The position numbers and the translations under genes are program-made. The notes below the pieces were generated by a model. That model saw only the letters and a list, made by a program, of their open reading frames with translations. It ran no database searches and was not told the DNA's origin. Shown one piece after another: positions 9,349 through 17,376 of a stretch of 64,000 nt of DNA. The stretch comes from Thermosulfuriphilus ammonigenes (lineage in GTDB: Bacteria > Desulfobacterota > Thermodesulfobacteria > Thermodesulfobacteriales > ST65): NCBI RefSeq assembly GCF_011207455.1, contig NZ_CP048877.1:1480576-1544575 (forward strand). Direction: 5' to 3'. Every line of letters starts with the position of its first letter. Positions within the stretch are counted from its first letter, which is position 1.

Positions 9349-10204
9349 TGGTCTCCTCCACCTTGGCCCTGGGAGCTATTTCGGCCCCGGGCCAGACAAC
9401 GCTTCGGCGGATCAAGGTGCCAGGGCCTATGACCACCTGTTGGTCCACAAATGTCCAATCCCGAAGCTCTACCCCCTGAATAGGGCTGAGACACACCAAT
9501 GGGGTTGCCAGGTTGGGCTCGGTTTCGAGGTGAACCCTTCTGTAGAGAAGATCCTCATGAAGCTTAAGGTAGCTTTCTCTGGTGCCAAAGTCGCAGATGT
9601 AGGCCTTGGTCTCATAGGCAGCCAAAAGACCATCCGGGGCCAAACGCTGGTAAGTGTCTATGAGATCCGATGGTCCGGGAGGAAGATGGTCTATAAGCTT
9701 GGGAGAGATAACCTGGATGCCGCAAAATGTATGGGTCCCTTGAACCCTTAGGGCCCGCACTTTTCCCCTCTCCACTAAAAGATTGTCGTTTCCCCCTCCC
9801 CTTTTGACTACCATGGTAACCAGACACCCCGTGGCAAAATGTTCCTTTAAGAGATGATTAAAGTCAAGGTCACCGAAGAAGATGTCCCCGTTTATAATTA
9901 CTGTTGCCTCTTCTTGGCAGAGGAAGGTTGCGGCCCCCTTTAGGGCCCCTCCAGTTAAGAGAATTTCTTTTTCAAAAAAGAGGCTGGTTTCGATTTTGAG
10001 ATCGGCCGCTTTTAAAGCGCTGACAATTCTTTCTGGTAGATGATGGAGGTTTATAGCTACCCGCCGGAACCCCAGTCTTTCCAGACGCTCCAAGGTTAAC
10101 AGCAGGGCCGGCTTACCAAGAATAGGGAAGAGGACTTTAGGGATAGCCCGGGTGTAGGGCAACAGCCGGGTGCCAAACCCGGCCGCCAGAACCATGGCCT
10201 GCAC
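9317..10204 (-). CDS. murU: MurU-like nucleotidyltransferase
   Basis: The protein begins MQAMVLAAGFGTRLLP, the signature loop of sugar-1-phosphate nucleotidyltransferases. It also has IPKVLFPILGKP and the metal-site motif INGDIFF. At 295 residues it is longer than Pseudomonas MurU (about 220). The extra C-terminal part looks like a short left-handed beta-helix (VVIGPGTLIRRSVVWPGA), so a GDP- or UDP-sugar pyrophosphorylase role is also possible. Pairing with the AmgK-like kinase favours making UDP-MurNAc from MurNAc-1-phosphate. The start is GTG, three bases after the tatA stop; the ATG three codons later is the alternative. Confidence 0.7.
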   Translation of the reverse strand: MQAMVLAAGFGTRLLPYTRAIPKVLFPILGKPALLLTLERLERLGFRRVAINLHHLPERIVSALKAADLKIETSLFFEKEILLTGGALKGAATFLCQEEATVIINGDIFFGDLDFNHLLKEHFATGCLVTMVVKRGGGNDNLLVERGKVRALRVQGTHTFCGIQVISPKLIDHLPPGPSDLIDTYQRLAPDGLLAAYETKAYICDFGTRESYLKLHEDLLYRRVHLETEPNLATPLVCLSPIQGVELRDWTFVDQQVVIGPGTLIRRSVVWPGAEIAPRAKVEETIVPPSLIFMP

Positions 10205-10207
10205 GGC

Positions 10208-10384
10208 CTATTTCCCCGCACGGCTCTCCTCTGAGGACTCCACCTCTACCTCCCGCAGGCCCTCTTTGAAGGAGCGGATTCCCTTGCCTAGGCCCTTGCC
10301 GATTTCTGGGAGTTTGTTGGCTCCGAAGAGGAAAAAGGCGATAATCATGATGATTAAAAGCTCTTGGGTGCCAAGACCAAACAT
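10208..10384 (-). CDS. tatA: Sec-independent translocase subunit TatA
   Basis: This 58-residue gene is easily missed because of its length. The product starts MFGLGTQELLIIMIIAFFLFGANKLP: a short N-terminal transmembrane helix, the conserved FG pair at the hinge and a following amphipathic helix (IGKGLGKGIRSFKEG). It ends in an acidic tail. TatA builds the pore for folded, twin-arginine proteins in the inner membrane. An AAGGAGG ribosome site precedes the ATG. It lies 44 bases downstream of tatC. No separate tatB is visible, so this TatA may do both jobs, as in minimal TatAC systems. Confidence 0.93.
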   Translation of the reverse strand: MFGLGTQELLIIMIIAFFLFGANKLPEIGKGLGKGIRSFKEGLREVEVESSEESRAGK

Positions 10385-10428
10385 GCCAACCTCCTTGATT
10401 ATGGCTATGACTTAAGCCATATCAGAGA

Positions 10429-11187
10429 TTAAGCCTCATGAGAAGGGGGCTGCCCTCTTTTACCAAAAATTTTGACCAGAAAGATGCTTAATTCGTAGAG
10501 AAAATATAGTGGACCAGCTAGAAGGAGTTGGTTGACGGCGTCCGGTGTAGGGGTCAGGACGGCTGAGACCACAAAGGCCAAGACAAAGGCATAACGCCTG
10601 AAGCGCTTAAGTTGGTCCGGACCAATAATACCAGCGTGTCCCAGAATGGTTAGGACAACCGGGAGCTCAAAGGCCAACCCAAAGGCAAAAAGGAGCCTTA
10701 GGGCCAGGGAGACATATTCCTGCATGCTGGGCATCAGCCGGAGCCATTGGGAGGCAAACTTGGCCAGAAAACCGGCGGCTGCGGGCAAAAAAACGAAATA
10801 GCCGAAGCTGGCCCCTATGAGGAAGGCAAAGGAGGCAAAAATAACCACTGGCAGGGCCAGCCGTCTTTCATGGGGGTAAAGTCCAGGAGCGACAAAAGCC
10901 CACGCTTGATAGAGGATTACCGGGCTGGCCAGAAAAGCTCCACTGACAAAGGCTACCTTAAGATAGGTAAAGAAAGCTTCGGGATAAGAGGTGAAGATTA
11001 TATGTCCTTCTGGAGGAAGGATCCGGTAGAGGGGAGAGGCCAAAAGGTCAAAGAGTTGCCGGATGAAGGCGTAGGATATTATAAATCCTATCGCTGTAGC
11101 TGCCAAAGAAATGAGGATCCGTGTTCGTAACTCGGCCAGATGGGCCGTGAGGGGAAGATCCTGATCCTGTAAGTCGGGCTTATCCAC
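10429..11187 (-). CDS. tatC: Sec-independent translocase subunit TatC
   Basis: This 252-residue polytopic membrane protein has TatC signatures: an N-terminal HLAELRTRI motif, the periplasmic F(T)SYPEAFFTYLKV motif and six predicted membrane helices. TatC recognises twin-arginine signal peptides. The start is a GTG at 11187 that overlaps the end of the carboxypeptidase gene by 8 bases, with an AAAGGTGGA ribosome site inside that gene. The tatC-tatA order with no tatB is visible in the sequence. Confidence 0.95.
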   Translation of the reverse strand: MDKPDLQDQDLPLTAHLAELRTRILISLAATAIGFIISYAFIRQLFDLLASPLYRILPPEGHIIFTSYPEAFFTYLKVAFVSGAFLASPVILYQAWAFVAPGLYPHERRLALPVVIFASFAFLIGASFGYFVFLPAAAGFLAKFASQWLRLMPSMQEYVSLALRLLFAFGLAFELPVVLTILGHAGIIGPDQLKRFRRYAFVLAFVVSAVLTPTPDAVNQLLLAGPLYFLYELSIFLVKIFGKRGQPPSHEA

Positions 11188-12139
11188 CTTTGGCAGAACC
11201 CTTGGCAGAGCGTCTGTTTTTTCGAGCTACATAGGTCTTGGGGGGTACCTTTCTCAAAAGGCGCCCCAGGTCTCTCCATAAGGAGCGACTTCCTAAAAAG
11301 GCAATAATAACCCGCCGGCCATGTCTTTTGAACATCCCTACATAGGTGCGGCCAGCGACGGCTGTATAACCGGTCTTGCCCCCCAGACACCCTCTGAACA
11401 GCCAGAGGGCCTGATTGTGGCTATGAATGAGGTGGACTTTTCTCACCCCTCTTAAGGTGGCCCGGCGTCGAGAGAGCATGGAGGCCAGACGAGGATTTTC
11501 CATGGCCTGGCGGAAAATGATGGCCAGGTCGTAGGCGGTGGTCTGTTGCCCTGGGGCCGTGAGCCCTGTAGCCGTTTTACAGATGGTATCCTTGGCTCCG
11601 ATGGCCCGGGCATAGGCCGTCATCATCTGGGCAAAGGCCTTTTCGCTACCGGCCACAGCCTCAGCCAAGGCGACACTGGCGTCATTGGCGCTCTTAAGAA
11701 GGCAGGCGTAGATGAGATCTCGGGCCCGATAGAAATGGCGAGGTCGGAGATAAACCTTGGATTTGGGCATTCGAGCGGCATTGCGGGAGACATAGACGTA
11801 GGCCTCTTCGTCAAGATACTCAAGGGCCAGAAGGGCTGTAAGGACCTTAATCGTTGAGGCCGGCTGACCCGGACGCCGGGGGGCCTTTTGATAGTAAATC
11901 TGGCCGGTATCAGCATCCATAACAATGGCCGACCGGGCCGTGACATAGGGACGCCAGCGCCTTACATGGCGCCGGTGCCTTTTCTTTTTGTATTTTTTGG
12001 TTTTTTTAGGTTGGCTGTAGCCTTGTTTGGCTTCGGCCTGAGCCGAGAGAGGAACCAAAGTGCTCCAGACAAACAAAAGAAGAATCAACTTGAGCCAGAG
12101 GCTTAGACGAAGACTCAGATCTACTTTCTTTAAAATCAA
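11180..12139 (-). CDS. D-alanyl-D-alanine carboxypeptidase (peptidase S11, PBP5/6-like)
   Basis: A signal peptide (about residues 1-35) precedes a very basic linker (residues 45-62). The serine penicillin-binding fold then follows with STIK at 95-98, SAN at 150-152 and KTG at 255-257. Such enzymes trim the terminal D-Ala from peptidoglycan stems in the periplasm. At 319 residues it lacks the C-terminal beta domain and amphipathic anchor of E. coli PBP5, so it is closer to the short S11 forms. The start is TTG at 12139, with AAGGAG upstream. It heads the operon containing tatC and the der group. Confidence 0.9.
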   Translation of the reverse strand: MILKKVDLSLRLSLWLKLILLLFVWSTLVPLSAQAEAKQGYSQPKKTKKYKKKRHRRHVRRWRPYVTARSAIVMDADTGQIYYQKAPRRPGQPASTIKVLTALLALEYLDEEAYVYVSRNAARMPKSKVYLRPRHFYRARDLIYACLLKSANDASVALAEAVAGSEKAFAQMMTAYARAIGAKDTICKTATGLTAPGQQTTAYDLAIIFRQAMENPRLASMLSRRRATLRGVRKVHLIHSHNQALWLFRGCLGGKTGYTAVAGRTYVGMFKRHGRRVIIAFLGSRSLWRDLGRLLRKVPPKTYVARKNRRSAKGSAKGG

Positions 12140-12272
12140 AAGTGAGGCTCCTTATGGCTTTTAATCCCTTTAATTGCTCTCTTTTTGCAAAAAAAGAAGA
12201 CTGCTTCAAGCCTTTCTTTTTCGGAGAAGTTTACCCTGGTCAGATATTCTCCACCCCCGGACTAAAACACGC

Positions 12273-12292
12273 CACCTTTTAGGCTTAAGGTG
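12273..12292. promoter_or_regulatory. Inverted repeat, possible activator site
   Basis: CACCTT and AAGGTG are separated by 8 bases (12273-12278 and 12287-12292). It lies about 100 bases upstream of the sigma-54-type promoter, the usual distance for an enhancer-binding protein site. The dyad is visible; its role is inferred. Confidence 0.35.
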
Positions 12293-12392
12293 TCAAATAA
12301 TTGGCATTTAAGATTAACACTCTTTGTCAAAAGCTCTCCTTCCTTTTTACCTAAAAACCAATAAATCTAAATTTATGCATTTTTTCACAACC

Positions 12393-12409
12393 TGGCTTAA
12401 TACTTGCAT
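12393..12409 (+). promoter_or_regulatory. Sigma-54-type (-24/-12) promoter for the cysteine peptide gene
   Basis: TGGC at 12393-12396 and TTGCAT at 12404-12409 match the sigma-54 consensus TGGCAC-N5-TTGCW with exact GG-to-GC spacing. Only two bases (AC to TT) differ in the first box. Transcription would start near 12420, leaving a leader of about 55 bases before the ATG at 12475. A weaker sigma-70 reading (TTGCAT, 15 bases, TATACT at 12425-12430) overlaps it. Confidence 0.6.
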
Positions 12410-12474
12410 AAAAGATTTTAAAAATATACTATTGATTTACTAGGAAATCTCTAAGAAACAAGGGGGTTGATTTT

Positions 12475-12591
12475 ATGAATTGCCTCAAGAAGCCTTACCG
12501 ACCAACTCAGCCGGCCATATGTAATAATTGCCGGCGGCGTTGTGAACGAGCCGGTAAGTATCGCCGAGGCAAGGAGCGGCGGAGGAGTTAA
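12475..12591 (+). CDS. Small cysteine-rich basic peptide (38 aa), unknown
   Basis: The 38-codon frame begins MNCLKKPYRP, contains the CNNCRRRC cluster (cysteines 16, 19 and 23, plus Cys3) and ends in an arginine/lysine-rich tail. Four cysteines would suit a single zinc or metal site; the basic tail would suit nucleic-acid or phosphate binding. An AGGGGG ribosome site lies about 9 bases before the ATG, and a sigma-54-type promoter lies upstream. The last four bases overlap the convergent cheZ stop region. I do not recognise the family. Being short, it could be spurious, but promoter, ribosome site and cysteine pattern agree. Confidence 0.55.
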   Translation: MNCLKKPYRPTQPAICNNCRRRCERAGKYRRGKERRRS

Positions 12592-13265
12592 AGCCCTAAC
12601 TCCTCAAGAAGAGAGTCAACGTCATCCTGGGAGACCTTCCCATCAGGTCCTTTGAGGAGATCCATGGCTTGTTGGGCCTTCTGCTCCAGTTCGGGGGTGA
12701 CTCCCTCCTGTTTCTCTTTGATCTTTACCCCGGTCTCTACCAAAAGCTCGAGAAGTTTGGCCTCCACCGTCTGGATGGCGTTGACCACCTTTTTCACTCG
12801 TTGCCCGGTTATGTCCTGAAAGGCGCAGGCTGTAATTATCTCCAGGGTGTCCTGGTAGAGTTCGTCGATAATTTTCTTTAGTTCGTTGGCCGTGGAGCCG
12901 TTTTCTAACTGGGAGACCAGTTCTCGGGCCCGGGTCAGAAGTTCTTGATCTTTTTCGGCCACGTCCATTATCTTTACGGTGGCCGTCTCGGTGGCCTTGA
13001 CTATTTCTTCCAGCTGATCTGATGCCTCACCAAACATTGTGTTGGCTGTGTCGGCTGAATCCCGGAGCTGGCTGAGAGCCTTCTTAAATTCATTGATGCT
13101 GCGATAGACATCATCGATGCGCTTTTTCATCTCAAAGACCAGTTCTTTATAGAACTCGCCTTCGACAACCTTCTGAAGATAGGCCTGCATCCTTTCCTCA
13201 AAGAGGCGATCTAGACTTCGGGCGATGGCCTCCTCGATGACCTGGCTGATTTCCTCCCGGTTCAT
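12588..13265 (-). CDS. cheZ: Chemotaxis protein phosphatase CheZ
   Basis: This all-helical 225-residue protein has the CheZ catalytic motif FQDITGQ, with Asp151 and Gln155 in the positions of E. coli Asp143 and Gln147. Its C-terminus DDVDSLLEELGL matches the CheY-binding tail. CheZ dephosphorylates CheY-P and resets flagellar or twitching signalling in the cytoplasm. No cheA, cheY or flagellar gene is nearby; its neighbours are cell-wall and small zinc-ribbon genes. The ATG is preceded by AGGAGG 5-6 bases upstream. Confidence 0.88.
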   Translation of the reverse strand: MNREEISQVIEEAIARSLDRLFEERMQAYLQKVVEGEFYKELVFEMKKRIDDVYRSINEFKKALSQLRDSADTANTMFGEASDQLEEIVKATETATVKIMDVAEKDQELLTRARELVSQLENGSTANELKKIIDELYQDTLEIITACAFQDITGQRVKKVVNAIQTVEAKLLELLVETGVKIKEKQEGVTPELEQKAQQAMDLLKGPDGKVSQDDVDSLLEELGL

Positions 13266-13331
13266 GGATACTCCTCCTGACGCTCTTTTGGCTGTTTCTT
13301 CGGGAAAAATGAGGGCTTTCTTAAGCGGTCG

Positions 13332-13580
13332 CTATTCTTTAGGACGGACTAGGCGGATGGTTCGGTCTTCTAGCCAACGTCTTCTCTCTCTCAAAAAGCC
13401 AAAGCCTATAGCCAGGGCCGCTCCCAATCCCAGGCCGGCCAGGCCGGTTAAGATCCAAAGCCAGGGTGAAGGGGAGGTCTCCTTCAGGGGATCCAGTTCT
13501 CGCTGACAATGGGGGCAAACTACCGCCTCCGGGTGCACTTTTTCTCGACAAAAGGGGCAGCGACGACGGTGTGTTAGCAT
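13332..13580 (-). CDS. Zinc-ribbon single-pass membrane protein (82 aa)
   Basis: Translation from the ATG at 13580 gives MLTHRRRCPFCREKV, with a CPFC...CPHC zinc ribbon in the first 25 residues. One membrane helix follows at about 43-63 (WLWILTGLAGLGLGAALAIG), then a basic tail. An upstream TTG would extend it by five residues but would consume the GGAGGAGG ribosome site, so the ATG is preferred. The function is unknown; the ribbon is predicted to face the cytoplasm. It lies 11 bases after the M24 peptidase gene and 66 bases before cheZ. Confidence 0.75.
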   Translation of the reverse strand: MLTHRRRCPFCREKVHPEAVVCPHCQRELDPLKETSPSPWLWILTGLAGLGLGAALAIGFGFLRERRRWLEDRTIRLVRPKE

Positions 13581-13591
13581 GGCCTCCTCCT

Positions 13592-14779
13592 TCAAATAGG
13601 AATTATCTTCGGGCCTCTCTCTGAGAGGGTGAGTCTTTCTGGTCCGGCCTCGGTTACAACAAAGGTGTCCTCGAGCCCCACAAGTCCTATATCGGGCAGA
13701 TGAATTTTGGGCTCCACGGCAACCACCATCCCTGCCTCAAGAACAAAGGGACTCGATTTAGCCAAAAAGGGATATTCGTCAATCTCCAGACCGATGCCAT
13801 GTCCCAAGAAGGAGACCTTGGCTGAACCAAGCCCCATGAAACCTTCGGCCCAGGGAGAGGCCTCTATTCTTTTTAGGGCCAGGTGATAGATCGCCTCGCA
13901 GAACTCTCCGGGGCGAAGGTGCTCTTCTACCATATGCATGATTTCTTCTACCAGATCGTAAGCGGCCAAGGCCTTGGAGGGTAAACCCTCAAGGGCGAAA
14001 AGTCTGGTCTGATCTACCATGTACCCCTCGACACATCCGGCCAGGTCAATGCTTAGGGGTTCCTGGCGTCTTAGCCTCTGCCAGCCGGCCCCATGAGGGA
14101 GGGCGTAGTTTGGCCCGTATCCACCAGAGGGCATATTCACATAGGCCGAAACTGTTCCCGAAGGGCCAAAAAGAATGTGGCCAAAGTGTATCTCCTGGTT
14201 CCAGCCATGCATTCGCAGATATCCCGGATGACCCCGGCGACGAAGCCTGGCTTCAAGCTCAGCGGCCAGCTCAAGTTCGGTCATCCCCTCCCGGAGTATC
14301 CGGGGCACCTCCGCTACTACCTCGGCCAGCTGTTTCCCTGCCTGCCGAAGACGTTCTAACTCCCAGGGACTTTTGCAGGCCCGCAATAGGCGAAGGGAGT
14401 GGCTTATATCGCAGATCTCGGCCTGGGGAAAAAGACGTTGATAAAGAAGTATCTGGCTATGAGGAAGCCGAAATTCAAGGCCCAAGCGACGAGGAGAGGG
14501 TAGATCAGCCAAAGCGATCAGATGGGGGAGTTCTTTAAAGCTTTTTATGGACCAGACCTCTATGGGGCTTTCGCTTCTGGCTCTCTCTGGAACACGCCAG
14601 ACGAGATAAAGAGGCTCTCGTTCCGGAGAGATGATCAGATGACCATCCTGGATGGAGCCACTAAGATAGAGAAGATTAACCGGGGTCCGAACAATGGCCA
14701 GATCAATCTGTTCCCTGGCCAGGGCCTCTCTGAACTTTTCGAGCCGTCGGGCTATCTCTTCTGGTGCTACAGTGGTCAT
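13592..14779 (-). CDS. M24 family metallopeptidase (Xaa-Pro aminopeptidase type)
   Basis: This 395-residue protein has a creatinase-like N-terminal domain (to about 150) and a pita-bread M24 catalytic domain. Metal ligands can be placed in SIDLAGCVEGYMVDQTR (two Asp), FLGHGIGLEID (His), AVEPK (Glu) and GLEDT (Glu). Such enzymes remove N-terminal residues ahead of proline or act on related substrates in the cytoplasm. No signal peptide is seen. Its ATG overlaps the TGA of mltB (ATGA), so it is cotranscribed with cell-wall hydrolases. Confidence 0.9.
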   Translation of the reverse strand: MTTVAPEEIARRLEKFREALAREQIDLAIVRTPVNLLYLSGSIQDGHLIISPEREPLYLVWRVPERARSESPIEVWSIKSFKELPHLIALADLPSPRRLGLEFRLPHSQILLYQRLFPQAEICDISHSLRLLRACKSPWELERLRQAGKQLAEVVAEVPRILREGMTELELAAELEARLRRRGHPGYLRMHGWNQEIHFGHILFGPSGTVSAYVNMPSGGYGPNYALPHGAGWQRLRRQEPLSIDLAGCVEGYMVDQTRLFALEGLPSKALAAYDLVEEIMHMVEEHLRPGEFCEAIYHLALKRIEASPWAEGFMGLGSAKVSFLGHGIGLEIDEYPFLAKSSPFVLEAGMVVAVEPKIHLPDIGLVGLEDTFVVTEAGPERLTLSERGPKIIPI

Positions 14780-15633
14780 CCCTTTTCTCTGAGCCTTTGG
14801 GCCACTTTGAGGACTGTCTCGGCATAAGGTCGTGACCAGTTGTAACGCATGATGGCCTTGATCTTTTTTTCCGGCGGTAGGCTCTCCCGATAGCCATTTT
14901 TCTGGAGGTAATTGGCCATGGAGGCTAAGGCGTCAGCAGGAGAGAAAAGATCTATCCGTCCATCACCATCAGCATCGATACCATAGCGGAGGGCACTGGA
15001 GGGCATGAATTGGGGAAGACCGAAGGCCCCGAAGATGGATCCCTTGATGCTCAAAGGATCAAGGTGGTTTTCTCGGGCGAAGCGAATTAGGGCGCAAAGC
15101 TCCTTGAAGGCCCAGCGGCTTTTTTTATGCATTCTTTTTCGGAGCCGGTTTTCCTCTGCAGGGGGTAACTGCTCGGGAAGAAACGGTCTAACCCTCTCCC
15201 AGTCTTTGGATACCGCCAGGCTGGCCAGGATGTTGAAGACCCGGTACTTGCCTGTAATCCGACCGCAGTCGGTTTCAATAAGGGCGATGGCCGTCATTAT
15301 TTCCGGAGAGACTTCATATTTTTGGGCCAGTTCTTCCAAGGTTTGACGATGCCGCTGGAGAAAATCTCTGGCCCTTTTTATTCTTCGGGCTTCCAGAAAC
15401 TGGGCATAATTCAACTTATATTCGTCGTGGGTGAGTTTCCGGGGCATCACCCGGGAGACGAAGTGAACCTCGGGGCGAGAGAAGAGCTCCTCCACATAAG
15501 AAGGGTCAAAGCCCGCGTTTACAAGTTCTTTTTTGAGATCGACAAAAAAATCCTGAGCCTGCCCCCATGCCGGCAGGAAAAAAAGGGTCAGTAGAAGTCC
15601 CTTAACCAGAGAGAAGAAAATTCTTGGTCTCAA
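14776..15633 (-). CDS. mltB: Lytic murein transglycosylase MltB-like
   Basis: The product has the SLT2/MltB fold: catalytic Glu120 in IALIETDCGR, then SIFGAFGLPQFMPSSA and an Asp-rich DADGDGRIDLFSPADA segment. It cleaves the MurNAc-GlcNAc bond of peptidoglycan in the periplasm, forming anhydro-MurNAc. I use the TTG at 15633 because it gives a compact signal peptide (MRPRIFFSLVKGLLLTLFFLPAWGQA-like). A longer reading from TTG at 15678 is possible. There is no lipobox cysteine. It overlaps the 3' end of the M23 gene by 32 bases. Confidence 0.85.
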   Translation of the reverse strand: MRPRIFFSLVKGLLLTLFFLPAWGQAQDFFVDLKKELVNAGFDPSYVEELFSRPEVHFVSRVMPRKLTHDEYKLNYAQFLEARRIKRARDFLQRHRQTLEELAQKYEVSPEIMTAIALIETDCGRITGKYRVFNILASLAVSKDWERVRPFLPEQLPPAEENRLRKRMHKKSRWAFKELCALIRFARENHLDPLSIKGSIFGAFGLPQFMPSSALRYGIDADGDGRIDLFSPADALASMANYLQKNGYRESLPPEKKIKAIMRYNWSRPYAETVLKVAQRLREKG

Positions 15634-16849
15634 TGACTCTTTGGAACTGAGGCTCGTCAAGGTTGAGAAGATAATCAAGATAGACCTTTCTCCGTAAGAA
15701 GTTTTCCAGCTCGCTTCCCTTAAGAACTATAGCCGGCCTGAAGGGAAGGGCCAAGGGGTTTAAAAAACGTCCGGCCTTTTTGACCCTGTAGTCCAGATGG
15801 GGGCCGGTGGCCAGCCCACTTTGGCCCACATAGCCGATGATCTGTTTTCTTTTTACGGAGACCCCTTTTTTTATTCCCCGGGCGAAGCGTAGGAGGTGGC
15901 CGTAGTATGTTTCATAACCTCCGGGGTGTCTAAGAATGACGATACGCCCATAGCCACGCATCCAGCCGGCATATTTTACTCGACCATCGGCTACAGCCAT
16001 GACCGGGGTGCCTAAAGGAGCGGCCAGATCTACTCCCTCGTGGGGGCGGACCACCTTGAGGATGGGGTGGAGTCTGGCCCGGGAAAAGCGTGAGGTCAGC
16101 CTATAGTAGGGTAAAGGGCTTCGCAAAAAGGAGCTTCTGACCTCCTGCCCCAGGGAATCAAAGTAGCCAGTTTTCCCCTGACTGGTTCGAAAGTAATAGG
16201 CCCTAAAGAAGCCTATTTGACCGCGATATTCAGCGGCCAATATCCGGCCATACCCCACAAAACGACCATTTAAATAGAGCTTTTCATAAAGAAGGCGGAT
16301 CTTATCTCCGGTGCGGACATCCAGGTTAAAATCTATTTGGCTGGCGAAGATTTCCACAAAGGCCATCAGGAGTTCCCGTCCCTCCCCGGCCTCTTTGAAG
16401 AGTTGATAGATGCTACTGGTCACTTGACCCTGGAGTCGTTCAAGGCGGCGGTCCGCCTGGATCCTTTCCTTCTCTACATAAAAGCCCTGCCCATTGCGTT
16501 TTACTACCAGGGCCTCTATGGGATCTGGTTCGTAGCGACAAAAAAGGAGCTGTCCTTGGGAATCAAAGCCGGCCTTCAGACGGTGGCCGGGAAGGACATC
16601 CCGGCGGGGATCCAAATGGCGGGATAGTTTCTGGACTACCAGGTCCCGCTGCCTTTCGGAGAGCCCCAGGCGTTTTAAGGCTTGGTAGAGGGTGTCTCCG
16701 GGGGTAATCTGAGTCTGTTTTACCAGGGCTTGTGGTTCGGACCGGGCTGGAGAGGGTTTGTCAGGGGAGGGGACCTCTTTTGCCTGACAGGCAAAGACAG
16801 AAGCTATTAAGACCAGAACAAACAACCTAGATAGAAAATCTCTGAACAC
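15602..16849 (-). CDS. M23 peptidoglycan endopeptidase, lipoprotein, MepM-like
   Basis: This 415-residue protein starts with a signal peptide ending in a VFAC lipobox (Cys21), so it is probably a lipoprotein. A LysM/OapA-like segment (PGDTLYQALKRLGL) near 50 and a central domain resembling E. coli MepM follow, then the C-terminal M23 domain. Zinc ligands are His270 and Asp274 (HEGVD). The second motif reads HLDYR (351-355) where most relatives have HxH, so Asp353 replaces a histidine ligand. The predicted role is cleavage of peptide crosslinks during wall growth. The start is GTG with AAGGA close by; the exact start is uncertain. Confidence 0.88.
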   Translation of the reverse strand: MFRDFLSRLFVLVLIASVFACQAKEVPSPDKPSPARSEPQALVKQTQITPGDTLYQALKRLGLSERQRDLVVQKLSRHLDPRRDVLPGHRLKAGFDSQGQLLFCRYEPDPIEALVVKRNGQGFYVEKERIQADRRLERLQGQVTSSIYQLFKEAGEGRELLMAFVEIFASQIDFNLDVRTGDKIRLLYEKLYLNGRFVGYGRILAAEYRGQIGFFRAYYFRTSQGKTGYFDSLGQEVRSSFLRSPLPYYRLTSRFSRARLHPILKVVRPHEGVDLAAPLGTPVMAVADGRVKYAGWMRGYGRIVILRHPGGYETYYGHLLRFARGIKKGVSVKRKQIIGYVGQSGLATGPHLDYRVKKAGRFLNPLALPFRPAIVLKGSELENFLRRKVYLDYLLNLDEPQFQRVIETKNFLLSG

Positions 16850-17019
16850 GATCCTTCCGCGGCCGGAACTTTTTCCTGTCAGGCCTTGTTTAAGATAATG
16901 GGGCGATTATAGGAGAAAAGCCTAACCGGGGCAACAAAGAGAAAAGTCAATAAATTTTTCCCTTGGCCGATAAGTAGGCAGAGGTTTACTGGAGGGGGTG
17001 CCAGGGGCCTGGAGGGAAG

Positions 17020-17376
17020 ATGATCGAAAGAAGAAAGTATCCACGCTATCGCTATCGGCTTAACGTTTTTGTCCACGAAAGGGGAGCTTATTATCCCGTG
17101 GAGAACCTTAGCCTGGAGGGATGTTTCATTCCCATGGATGATCCTCTGCCCGAGGGCACAGTTGTGGGGCTTATCATAGAAATACCCGGGGTGGGAAGCA
17201 TCCCAACCAGTGGCTTTGTCCAGCATACAGGTGGAGGTCAGGGGATAGGAGTCCAGTTTTTGGAAATGGACGAAGGCTACCGAAAGGTCTACGCCAAATT
17301 TCTTAAGATCATGCCCATGCTTGAGGAAATTAAAGACCTCTATACCCGGGTGATCGAGGAGAAAAGCCGTTCTTGA
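17020..17376 (+). CDS. PilZ domain protein (c-di-GMP binding)
   Basis: This 118-residue single-domain protein has the PilZ signature: RRKYPRYR near the N-terminus (residues 4-11) and NLSLEGCF (35-42) in place of the classic D/NxSxxG. PilZ proteins bind cyclic di-GMP and adjust motility, pili or polysaccharide output. The stop TGA shares a base with the ATG of the prepilin peptidase gene, so this protein may act in type IV pilus control. A GGAGGGAAG site sits right before the ATG. Confidence 0.88.
   Translation: MIERRKYPRYRYRLNVFVHERGAYYPVENLSLEGCFIPMDDPLPEGTVVGLIIEIPGVGSIPTSGFVQHTGGGQGIGVQFLEMDEGYRKVYAKFLKIMPMLEEIKDLYTRVIEEKSRS

Larger units (their letters stand above)
12140..12474. other. 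335-base intergenic region with regulatory sites
   Basis: This AT-rich gap lies between the divergent carboxypeptidase and small cysteine-peptide genes. It holds a sigma-54-type promoter (12393-12409), an inverted repeat at 12273-12292 and an imperfect dyad TGTCAA/TTGGCA at 12291-12306. I see no further credible coding region. A clear sigma-70 promoter for the minus-strand operon was not found. Confidence 0.6.

Noticed and set aside
9143..9751. 202-codon plus-strand frame opposite amgK and murU
   Set aside because: It is antisense to the AmgK/MurU-like genes; composition is low complexity and no family is matched.
12404..12430. Sigma-70 reading TTGCAT-15-TATACT before the cysteine peptide gene
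   Set aside because: The 15-base spacing is poor, whereas the sigma-54 boxes fit exactly; it cannot be excluded as a second promoter.
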